NCBI GenBank assembly: GCA_036522595.1
Contig: DATDFL010000145.1
Span: 1 to 15,216 of the forward strand
Origin: AC-32 sp036522595
GTDB taxonomy: Bacteria; Actinomycetota; Thermoleophilia; Gaiellales; Gaiellaceae
Reading direction: 5' to 3'
Length of the DNA: 15,216 bases
In this document: positions 7,133 to 12,576 of the stretch, piece after piece
How the letters are laid out: every line of letters begins with the position of its first letter
Numbering within the stretch: position 1 is the stretch's first letter
Notes under the pieces: generated by a model
The model's database searches: none
What the model was told of the DNA's origin: nothing
What the model saw: only the letters and a program-made list of their open reading frames with translations
Made by a program: the position numbers and the translations under genes

Positions 7133-7138
7133 TAGATT
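7133..7138 (+). promoter_or_regulatory. Probable -10 box for the amidohydrolase
   Basis: TAGATT, 10 nt before the GTG at 7149, in an AT-rich island within otherwise very GC-rich DNA. There is no room for a Shine-Dalgarno leader, so a leaderless or near-leaderless start is suggested. Confidence 0.45.
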
Positions 7139-7141
7139 CTT
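7136..7141 (-). promoter_or_regulatory. Possible -10 box for the DUF2182 operon
   Basis: AAGAAT on the minus strand (TAAGAAT with the preceding base) ends 8 nt before the ATG at 7127. It overlaps the opposite-strand TAGATT. The match is weaker than the plus-strand one. Confidence 0.35.
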
Positions 7142-7148
7142 ACGAACG

Positions 7149-8678
7149 GTGATCCTCGAGAACGGCGTCATCAGAACCCTCGAGCCTTCGCTGCCGGTCG
7201 TCCGGAGCCTCGCGGTGGCGGGTGAGCGGATTGCCGGCGGGGTCGGCACGCACGAGACCGCGCTGCCCGGGCCGGAGCGGATCGACCTCGGCGGCCGCTG
7301 CGTCGTCCCCGGCTTCAGCGACGCGCACGTGCACTTCCCGACCTGGGCACTGGCCGAGCGGGAAGTTCGGCTCGAGGACACGCGCTCGCTCGACGAGGCC
7401 CTCGCGCGCGTGCGGGACGCGCTTTCCACGGCTCCCGCGGACCGATGGCTGCGAGGCCGCGGCTGGCGCAGCGCCGACTGGTCGCCGTTCGTCGAGCCGA
7501 CGAAGGAAGCCCTCGACGAGGTCGTCTCGGATCGGCCGGTGGCGCTGATGGCGCGGGACTCGCACTCGGTCTGGCTCAACTCGGCCGCGCTTGCCCGCGC
7601 GAACGGCGATTTGCAGGTCCCGGGCGGCGTGGTCGAGCTGGACGACCACGGCGAGCCGACCGGCGTCCTTCGCGAGGAGTCCTGCTGGCACTTCCGCGAC
7701 GCCTACATCGAGCTCGCCGACGAGGAGTACCTCGACGCGATGCGCGCCGGGATCAGGCTCGCCGCAACCCGGGGCGTCACGGCCGTGCACGACAAGGACG
7801 GCTGGCTCGGCGCGCTGCGCTTCTGGCAGCGCCTGCAGGCGGAGGGGCCGCTGGGCCTGCGGGTCTGGCAGTCGCTTCCGGCCGAGAAGGCGGACGAGCT
7901 GGCCGACGTCGACGTCCGCAGCGGCCTCGGCGGGCCGCGCCTGCGGCTCGGCTATCTGAAGGCCTTCATGGACGGGACGCTCGGCTCGCAGACCGCGCGG
8001 ATGCTCGACGGTTCGGGGGTCGAGATCACGAGCCGCGAGCAGCTCGAGGAGTTCGTCCGCGCCGGGGCGCGCGCGGGCTTCCCACTCGCCGTGCACGCGA
8101 TCGGCGACCTCGCCAACCGCGAAGCTCTCGATGCCTTCGAGGCGACCCGCGAGGAATGGTGGCCGCTCGGCCTGCGCCCGCGGATCGAGCACGCGCAGCT
8201 GCTGGCACCCGAGGACGTGCCGCGCTTCGCGCAGCTCGGCGTTGGCGCATCGGTGCAGTTCAGCCACGCCACGTCCGACCGCGACCTCGCCGAGCGCTTC
8301 TGGGGCGAGAAGGCCTCAGGCGCCTATGCGTACCGCGCGCTGCTCGACGCAGGCACGGTCGTCGCCAACGGCTCGGACGCGCCCATCGAGGAGCTCGACC
8401 CGCTCGCCGGGATCCGTGCCGGTGTGCTGCGCACGCTGGACGACCGGCCCGCGTGGCACCCCGAGCAGGCGGTGACCGTCGAGGAAGCGCTGCACGCCAC
8501 GTGCGTCGCGCCCGCCTGGCTCGCGCGCGAGGAGCACACGCGAGGGAAGCTGATCCCGGGCTTCGACGCCGACCTGGTGGTCCTCGACGGCGACCCGACG
8601 GAGGACCTCGCCGGCGCTCAAGTCGTCGCGACGATGCTTGGCGGGACCTGGACGCACAACCCGCCACCCTGGGACTGA
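7149..8678 (+). CDS. Amidohydrolase family protein (YtcJ-like)
   Basis: A 509-residue metal-dependent hydrolase of the YtcJ/amidohydrolase 3 group. It has a beta-sandwich N-terminal strip, then the TIM-barrel metal motif SDAHVHF (His60, His62). Lys271 in LKAFMDGTLGSQ is the usual bridging-residue region. His316 in VHAIGD, His348 in RIEHAQ and Asp410 in NGSDAPIEELDP complete the site. The C-terminal GKLIPGFDADLVVLDGDP is the standard sandwich end. Members hydrolyse amide, formamide or related bonds; the substrate cannot be told. No signal peptide, so probably cytoplasmic. The GTG start lies 21 bp from the divergent DUF2182 ATG. The stop TGA shares its last base with the ATG of the response regulator, so the two are co-transcribed, an unusual pairing. 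Confidence in family is high, in substrate none. Confidence 0.93.
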   Translation: MILENGVIRTLEPSLPVVRSLAVAGERIAGGVGTHETALPGPERIDLGGRCVVPGFSDAHVHFPTWALAEREVRLEDTRSLDEALARVRDALSTAPADRWLRGRGWRSADWSPFVEPTKEALDEVVSDRPVALMARDSHSVWLNSAALARANGDLQVPGGVVELDDHGEPTGVLREESCWHFRDAYIELADEEYLDAMRAGIRLAATRGVTAVHDKDGWLGALRFWQRLQAEGPLGLRVWQSLPAEKADELADVDVRSGLGGPRLRLGYLKAFMDGTLGSQTARMLDGSGVEITSREQLEEFVRAGARAGFPLAVHAIGDLANREALDAFEATREEWWPLGLRPRIEHAQLLAPEDVPRFAQLGVGASVQFSHATSDRDLAERFWGEKASGAYAYRALLDAGTVVANGSDAPIEELDPLAGIRAGVLRTLDDRPAWHPEQAVTVEEALHATCVAPAWLAREEHTRGKLIPGFDADLVVLDGDPTEDLAGAQVVATMLGGTWTHNPPPWD

Positions 8679-9364
8679 TGGTGAACGTCGTCATCGCCGT
8701 GGCGGAAGGCGACGCGGCGTCATGGGTACGCGAGGCAGGGCACGAGGTGATGGAAGCGGCGAGCGGCTCCGAGGCACGACACCTTGCAGGGCGTCACTCC
8801 GCGGAAGCGGTGGTGTTCGATCCCAGACTCACTGGAGACGGCTTTCCTGCAGAGCTTCGGGGAGAGCTTCCACGCGTCGCGACGCTCGCGTTTCTGCCCA
8901 TCTATTCCTCGTCGCGGGCCGCAGAGCTGCTCGAGAGCGGAAGCGATGACGTCATTCACGGCGCCATGCCGCGCCGCGAGACGGTAGCGAGGCTGCAGGC
9001 AGCCGTTCGGCGCGCGCAGCGCCCGACGTCCACCGCGGGCGCGGAGCTCGGCCCCCTTCGGGTGGACGCCGCGCACGGCGAGGCCAGCTGGAAGAGCAAA
9101 CCGATTCGCCTGACCCGGCGCGAGCGTCAGGTGCTCCAGGTTCTCGTCGAGGCGGAGGCTCGACCGGTGCGCCGCGAGGAGATCTACCGCCTGGTGTGGG
9201 GTTATGCGATGGCGCGTGGCGATCGTACCGTCGACGTAAATGTGCGCCGTCTCCGCGCCAAGCTGAGCGCCGCGGCGGGAGAGGAGCTCACGATCGAGAC
9301 CCAGCCGGGGATCGGCTACCGCCTCGAGCTGGCCACCGAGGACCAGCCTGTCACCACTTTGTAA
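8678..9364 (+). CDS. OmpR/PhoB-type response regulator with degenerate receiver
   Basis: A 228-residue protein with an N-terminal receiver-like domain (about 1-115) and a C-terminal winged-helix DNA-binding domain (about 123-216), with RLTRRERQVLQVL, RREEIYRLVWG, RTVDVNVRRLRAKL and TQPGIGYRL as in OmpR/PhoB proteins. In the receiver, Asp48 (VVFDPRLTGDGF) fits the phosphorylation site and an acidic E10/D12 pair remains. The conserved Thr/Ser falls in AFLPIY and the conserved Lys is replaced in SDDVIHGAMP, so control may be atypical. The start is ATG at 8678 (alternative GTG at 8681), overlapping the amidohydrolase stop by 1 nt. The open frame extends far upstream only as a shadow of that gene. 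No histidine kinase is nearby. The gene's last codons lie inside the Pho-box-like repeats that precede the phosphate genes, so it is a candidate regulator of them. Confidence 0.9.
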   Translation: MVNVVIAVAEGDAASWVREAGHEVMEAASGSEARHLAGRHSAEAVVFDPRLTGDGFPAELRGELPRVATLAFLPIYSSSRAAELLESGSDDVIHGAMPRRETVARLQAAVRRAQRPTSTAGAELGPLRVDAAHGEASWKSKPIRLTRRERQVLQVLVEAEARPVRREEIYRLVWGYAMARGDRTVDVNVRRLRAKLSAAAGEELTIETQPGIGYRLELATEDQPVTTL

Positions 9365-9391
9365 CGCGGCTGTCACCACGTTGTAACCGGC
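9348..9391 (+). promoter_or_regulatory. Two tandem Pho-box-like operators (four 11-bp direct repeats)
   Basis: Four consecutive 11-mers in exact phase: CTGTCACCACT (9348), TTGTAACGCGG (9359), CTGTCACCACG (9370) and TTGTAACCGGC (9381). All share the form YTGTMAC. The 22-bp pairs match each other at 18 of the first 19 positions. The PhoB-type Pho box is a direct repeat of CTGTCAT-like heptamers every 11 bp, and streptomycete PhoP boxes use the same 11-bp period, so this fits a site for two regulator dimers. The first half-sites overlap the last codons and stop of the response regulator gene. The array ends 18 bp before a likely -10 of the PhoU-like/Pit operon. Phosphate-starvation activation is the inference. 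Confidence 0.8.
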
Positions 9392-9409
9392 GGTCGGCCG
9401 GCGTCGGCC

Positions 9410-9415
9410 TACGCT
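9410..9415 (+). promoter_or_regulatory. Probable -10 box of the PhoU-like/Pit operon
   Basis: TACGCT (TANNNT) lies 18 bp after the last Pho-box repeat, so the repeats take the place of a -35, as in activator-dependent Pho promoters. A start near 9422 would leave a leader of about 20 nt carrying GGGAG. Confidence 0.45.
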
Positions 9416-9431
9416 CGAGCTGCAAACGACC

Positions 9432-9436
9432 GGGAG
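9432..9436 (+). promoter_or_regulatory. Ribosome binding site of the PhoU-like gene
   Basis: GGGAG, 5 nt before the ATG at 9442. It fixes the start against the longer open frame that begins inside the regulator gene. Confidence 0.6.
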
Positions 9437-9441
9437 ACAGC

Positions 9442-10062
9442 ATGCGACTGGCACTGGCACCGCGGACGAACGAGTTCTACGACCTCTTCGGCGAGGCTGG
9501 CTTGAACGCCCTCGAGACCGCCCGCGCCACCGAACAGCGTCTGCGCGAGTTTCCGGACACCTCGGTCTCTCACGAGCGAGTGAAGGAGCTCGAGAGCGAG
9601 GGCGACCGCCTCACGCACGATCTCATCCAGCTCCTCAACACCCAATACGTGACTCCCCTCGACCGCGAGGACATCTACGCGCTCGCCACCGCGATCGACG
9701 ATGTCGTCGACCACATCGAGCACGCCTCCGATCTCCTCGGCCTCTACCGCATCGAAGGGCCAATGGAGCAGGCGGTCGAGCAGGCGAGGGTCCTCGTCAG
9801 CGCGACAGAGGCGCTGGCTCGCGCGCTGGCGTCACTTCGAACGCCCGCAAATGCCCGCCGCCACCTCGTCGAGGTCAAGCGGCTCGAGGACGAGGGCGAC
9901 CGGATCGTGCGAGACGCGATTGCAGCCCTCTTCGAGGACGAGGAAGTCAGCCCGCGCGTGATCATCCGCTGGAAGGACATCTTCGAAGCCCTCGAGCAGG
10001 CCGTCGACGCCTGCGACCGCACGGCCAACGTGATCGGCAACGTCGTCGTCAAGAACGCCTGA
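9442..10062 (+). CDS. PhoU-like DUF47 family protein
   Basis: A 206-residue, all-helical, charged protein of the DUF47/PhoU-like family that is commonly paired with Pit transporters. Two similar helical halves carry the repeated acidic motif: KELESEGDRLTHDL (48-61) and KRLEDEGDRIVRDA (146-159). Further motifs are AIDDVVDHIEHASDLLG (84-100) and FEALEQAVDACDRTANVI (181-198). In PhoU proteins such acidic E/D sets bind metal clusters and face the transporter. No signal peptide or membrane span. The role is probably to control Pi uptake through the Pit protein encoded 10 bp downstream. It is the first gene behind the Pho-box repeats. The ATG at 9442 is supported by GGGAG. Family assignment is firm; the exact effect on the transporter is not established. 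Confidence 0.93.
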   Translation: MRLALAPRTNEFYDLFGEAGLNALETARATEQRLREFPDTSVSHERVKELESEGDRLTHDLIQLLNTQYVTPLDREDIYALATAIDDVVDHIEHASDLLGLYRIEGPMEQAVEQARVLVSATEALARALASLRTPANARRHLVEVKRLEDEGDRIVRDAIAALFEDEEVSPRVIIRWKDIFEALEQAVDACDRTANVIGNVVVKNA

Positions 10063-10069
10063 GGGAGGA
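10063..10069 (+). promoter_or_regulatory. Strong ribosome binding site of the Pit gene
   Basis: GGGAGGA directly after the TGA of the PhoU-like gene and 3 nt before the ATG at 10073. It is the best Shine-Dalgarno in the window, suggesting high transporter expression. Confidence 0.7.
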
Positions 10070-10072
10070 CAG

Positions 10073-11173
10073 ATGAACGCAACGCTCGTCATCGTCATCG
10101 CAGTCGCCCTGCTCTTCGACTTCACGAACGGATTCCACGACGCCGCCAACGCGATCGCCACGAGCGTCTCGACCCGCGCGATCTCGCCACGTCTCGCGGT
10201 GCTCGGAGCCGCAGCGCTCAACTTCGCCGGCGCGTTCGTCTCGCTCAAGGTGGCTGCGACGGTCGCCAAGGGCGTCGTCGATCCGGGCGCGATCGAGTTG
10301 AAGGTCGTGCTCGCAGGAGTGATCGGAGCGATCGTCTGGAACTTGCTCACCTGGTTTCTGGGCCTACCGACGAGCTCGAGCCACGCGCTCATCGGCGGCG
10401 TGGCCGGCGCTGCAGTGGCCGGGGTGGGCTTCGATGTCATCCAGTGGCACGGGCTCGCGCATCGCGTCCTGATCCCGTCGCTGGCCGCGCCCTTCCTCGG
10501 GCTCATCGGAGCCGGAGTGATCATGTTCCTGCTCCTCTGGGTGATCAGAAAGCGAGCGCCCGGTCCGGTCAACCGCGTCTTCCGGAAGCTCCAGCTCGTC
10601 TCCTCCGGCTTCGTGGCGTTCACCCACGGGACGAACGATGCCCAGAAGACGATGGGCGTGATGACCCTCGCGCTGATTGCCGCCCATCCCGGGAGAGCGT
10701 TCTCGGTGCCGACCTGGGTGATCCTCAGCGCGGCGACCGCGATGGCGCTCGGAACCTACGCAGGCGGGTGGCGGATCATCCGCACGCTCGGCCAGCGGAT
10801 CGCGAAGCTCGATCCGCCGCAGGGGTTCGCGGCCGAGGCAGCCACCGCGTCGATCCTCTGGTACACGGCACACGTCGGCTACCCGGTGTCGACCACGCAC
10901 ACGATCAGCGGCTCTGTGCTCGGCGCAGGAGCGACGACGCGGTTTTCAGCGGTGCGGTGGGGCGTAGCCGGGAACATCATCGTCGCCTGGGTGCTGACGA
11001 TGCCGTGCGCGGCGCTCGCCGGGGCCGCGGTCGAGCTCCTGACCCGAGCGCCGGGAGGCGTCGCGCTTGATGCGGTCCTCGTCTCGGCGATCGCGGCGGC
11101 CGCCTTCTGGGCGCGAACGTCCCGGGCGCGAGCGGCGGTGCGCGAGAACGATGCGGTGACGGTCCCTGCCTGA
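10073..11173 (+). CDS. pit: Inorganic phosphate transporter, Pit family
   Basis: A 366-residue membrane transporter of the PiT family, which takes up inorganic phosphate, usually as a metal-phosphate complex with H+ symport in bacteria. Both copies of the family signature are present: FDFTNGFHDAANAIATSVST (15-34) and FVAFTHGTNDAQKTMGVM (180-197). PTSSSHALIGG (99-109) and PVSTTHTISGSVLGAG (271-286) form the second pair of repeats, showing the inverted-repeat architecture. About ten hydrophobic segments are visible, with a basic loop at 159-173 (RKRAPGPVNRVFRKL). The length is typical for the short bacterial and archaeal forms. It lies 10 bp after the PhoU-like gene with its own strong GGGAGGA. 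Expression probably follows the upstream Pho-box array; many Pit genes are constitutive, so Pho control would be notable. Confidence 0.96.
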   Translation: MNATLVIVIAVALLFDFTNGFHDAANAIATSVSTRAISPRLAVLGAAALNFAGAFVSLKVAATVAKGVVDPGAIELKVVLAGVIGAIVWNLLTWFLGLPTSSSHALIGGVAGAAVAGVGFDVIQWHGLAHRVLIPSLAAPFLGLIGAGVIMFLLLWVIRKRAPGPVNRVFRKLQLVSSGFVAFTHGTNDAQKTMGVMTLALIAAHPGRAFSVPTWVILSAATAMALGTYAGGWRIIRTLGQRIAKLDPPQGFAAEAATASILWYTAHVGYPVSTTHTISGSVLGAGATTRFSAVRWGVAGNIIVAWVLTMPCAALAGAAVELLTRAPGGVALDAVLVSAIAAAAFWARTSRARAAVRENDAVTVPA

Positions 11174-11206
11174 TCGTGTTCAGATTGCGTTAACCCACAA
11201 ACCGAT

Positions 11207-11251
11207 TCGGCCGCCGGCCCGTCTTAGCCCGTACAAGGATCGGGCGGCCGA
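11207..11251 (+). terminator. GC-rich inverted repeat after the Pit gene
   Basis: TCGGCCGCC (11207-11215) pairs with GGCGGCCGA (11243-11251), 33-34 bp after the Pit stop, with a long loop. No T-run follows. It could end or protect the Pit transcript. The rest of the 148-bp convergent gap (11174-11321) holds an AT-richer patch at 11176-11207 and the hairpin at 11286-11315, with no gene seen. Confidence 0.35.
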
Positions 11252-11285
11252 CCTCCCCTCGCCGGCTTGCCCAGTCCCCTCAGGC

Positions 11286-11315
11286 GGAGGGCCGGCCACC
11301 GGGGTGCGGCCCTCC
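11286..11315 (-). terminator. Hairpin downstream of the HD-domain gene
   Basis: GGAGGGCCG (11286-11294) and CGGCCCTCC (11307-11315) form a perfect 9-bp stem with a 12-nt loop, beginning 6 nt after the minus-strand stop at 11322. There is no T-run on either strand, so it may act in both directions or with Rho. Confidence 0.45.
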
Positions 11316-11321
11316 CCTCCC

Positions 11322-12200
11322 CTACTCGAGGCGGTAGATCGGAACCAGGCTCTTCTCGGCCTCGGTGTCGATTCGCGCCGTCACCTCGACGTACGGTTCG
11401 AGGCCCGAGCCGTGCATCTTCGCCTTCAGGAGCTCGTCCACCTGGTACAGCCCCGCCGAGTTGTTCATCTTGATCTCGACCGAGACGGCGCGGTTCTTGC
11501 CCTCTGAGATGACCACTTCGTCGATCGCCGCCGCCGAGATCGAGTGGATCGAGACGCGGCCACGCTCGAACGGGATCCGCGAGCGGCCCTCCTCGATGTC
11601 CAAAGCGTCGGCCACGCGCACGATCCCGGCCTCCAGCGTCAACGGGTGCCCGGACTCGCGATGCGACGTGATCGCCTGCAGCACCTCGCAGATGACCACG
11701 GTCAGCTCGGGCTCCTCGTAGATCCCCTGCAGGAGCTCGCGCGCCTTCGGGTGGGAGAGGAAGAGGCTCCAGTCCTCGTGCCGGTCGCGGTGGACGGCCA
11801 TGCCGGTGCAGTGCAGCAGCGCGCCGAGGACGACGACCACCTCCGCGTCCTCGTTCTGCATGCCGTAGTCGGCGACCATCGCCGGCTCGACCCCGCGCTT
11901 CGCCAGCAGCCGCAGGAGCCGCAGCGCGATGTTGGCGACAATCTGGATGTGCACCCACGAGTGGTCGTTGATCCCGAGCCGCTTGACGGCATTCACGTTC
12001 GAGACGTGCCAGTAGGCCTTGAGCCCCTCGTCTTCGTTGACGCGGCCGAGCAGCGTGCGCAGCTTGCGGTTGCGCTGCGCCGGCACGTTGATGCGCATCT
12101 GCGAGGTCGCATCGGCCGGCGAAAGGCGCGCTTCGCGCTCGGCCTCCTCGGAGGCCGGCTCCTCGATTCGCTCGCGTAGCTCCGGGTCGAGCTGGGACAC
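11322..12200 (-). CDS. HD-type phosphohydrolase-like protein with HC in place of HD
   Basis: A 292-residue protein resembling HD-domain metal-dependent phosphohydrolases found in archaea and actinobacteria. After a charged, low-complexity N-terminus comes RNRKLRTLLGRVNEDE, then the HD core. NDHSWVHIQIVANIALRLL supplies a His (84), LLHCTGMAVHRDRHED the central pair (His130-Cys131, then His137 and His141), and VRVADALDIEEGR the last Asp (198). The usual HD pair is written HC here. The C-terminal third (about 209-292) is a beta-rich region specific to this group. The substrate is unknown; nucleotides are typical for HD enzymes. I prefer GTG at 12200, since TACGCT lies 8 nt upstream. ATG at 12221 would add seven residues but would then sit only 7 bp from the divergent regulator start. 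No signal peptide. Confidence 0.82.
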   Translation of the reverse strand: MSQLDPELRERIEEPASEEAEREARLSPADATSQMRINVPAQRNRKLRTLLGRVNEDEGLKAYWHVSNVNAVKRLGINDHSWVHIQIVANIALRLLRLLAKRGVEPAMVADYGMQNEDAEVVVVLGALLHCTGMAVHRDRHEDWSLFLSHPKARELLQGIYEEPELTVVICEVLQAITSHRESGHPLTLEAGIVRVADALDIEEGRSRIPFERGRVSIHSISAAAIDEVVISEGKNRAVSVEIKMNNSAGLYQVDELLKAKMHGSGLEPYVEVTARIDTEAEKSLVPIYRLE

Positions 12201-12208
12201 TCGGGCCG

Positions 12209-12214
12209 AGCGTA
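12209..12214 (-). promoter_or_regulatory. Probable -10 box for the HD-type gene
   Basis: TACGCT on the minus strand, 8 nt before the GTG at 12200, the same hexamer as proposed for the PhoU-like operon. It would give a leaderless message and rules against the ATG at 12221. Confidence 0.45.
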
Positions 12215-12215
12215 C

Positions 12216-12221
12216 TACCAT
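12216..12221 (+). promoter_or_regulatory. Probable -10 box for the HxlR-type regulator
   Basis: TACCAT, exactly 7 nt before the ATG at 12229, so transcription is expected to start at the initiation codon. It is one base from the opposite-strand -10 box. Confidence 0.5.
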
Positions 12222-12228
12222 TTGAGAG

Positions 12229-12576
12229 ATGCGCACGATGGGCGAGATCCACGACTCGGGCTGTTGCTCGGTCGCAGCCTGCGCTGAGATCCTCGGCGCC
12301 AAGTGGACGGCGGTGCTCGTCCACGACCTCTCGGAGGGGCCGCGCCGCTTCACCGAGCTGGAGCACTCCTGCCGGGGGATCTCGCCTCGCACGCTCTCCG
12401 AGCGGCTGCGCGCGCTCGAGCAGGAGGGCATCGTCGTGCGGCGCAGCTACACGGAGTCGCCGCCTCGCGTCGAGTACGAGCTGACGCAGAAGGGCGAGGA
12501 CCTGCTGCCCATCATCGAGGAGATGCGCCGCTTCGGGCACGCCTGGCTCGTCGAGGACGAGACCCTAAGCGTCTAG
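12229..12576 (+). CDS. HxlR-family winged-helix transcriptional regulator
   Basis: A 115-residue DNA-binding protein with the complete HxlR pattern: AEILGAKWTAVLVHDL (19-34), GPRRFTELEHSCRGIS (37-52), RTLSERLRALEQEGIVVRR (54-72) and PPRVEYELTQKGEDLLPII (78-96). HxlR proteins bind DNA as dimers, and many (HypR, YodB, QorR types) sense electrophiles or oxidants through an N-terminal cysteine. Here Cys12, Cys13 and Cys18 precede the first helix and Cys48 lies in the recognition region, so a redox role is possible. Start: ATG at 12229, supported by a -10 box 7 nt upstream; ATG at 12238 is the alternative. It is divergent from the HD-type gene, and its own gene may be under self-control there. Its last 12 nt overlap the convergent dipeptidase gene. 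Confidence 0.93.
   Translation: MRTMGEIHDSGCCSVAACAEILGAKWTAVLVHDLSEGPRRFTELEHSCRGISPRTLSERLRALEQEGIVVRRSYTESPPRVEYELTQKGEDLLPIIEEMRRFGHAWLVEDETLSV

Noticed and set aside
7445..8677. Long N-terminal extension of the response regulator.
   Set aside because: Arg/Ala-rich shadow of the amidohydrolase. The receiver begins MVNVVIAV at 8678.
11176..11207. AT-richer patch with GTTAACCCACA, looking like one Pho-box unit.
   Set aside because: Only one unit without an 11-bp partner, and no gene reads away from it; probably just the 3' region of the Pit gene.
11224..12540. A 438-codon minus-strand frame across the HD-type gene.
   Set aside because: Another-frame shadow, Arg/Ala/Gly-rich; the HD-type frame carries the recognised motifs.
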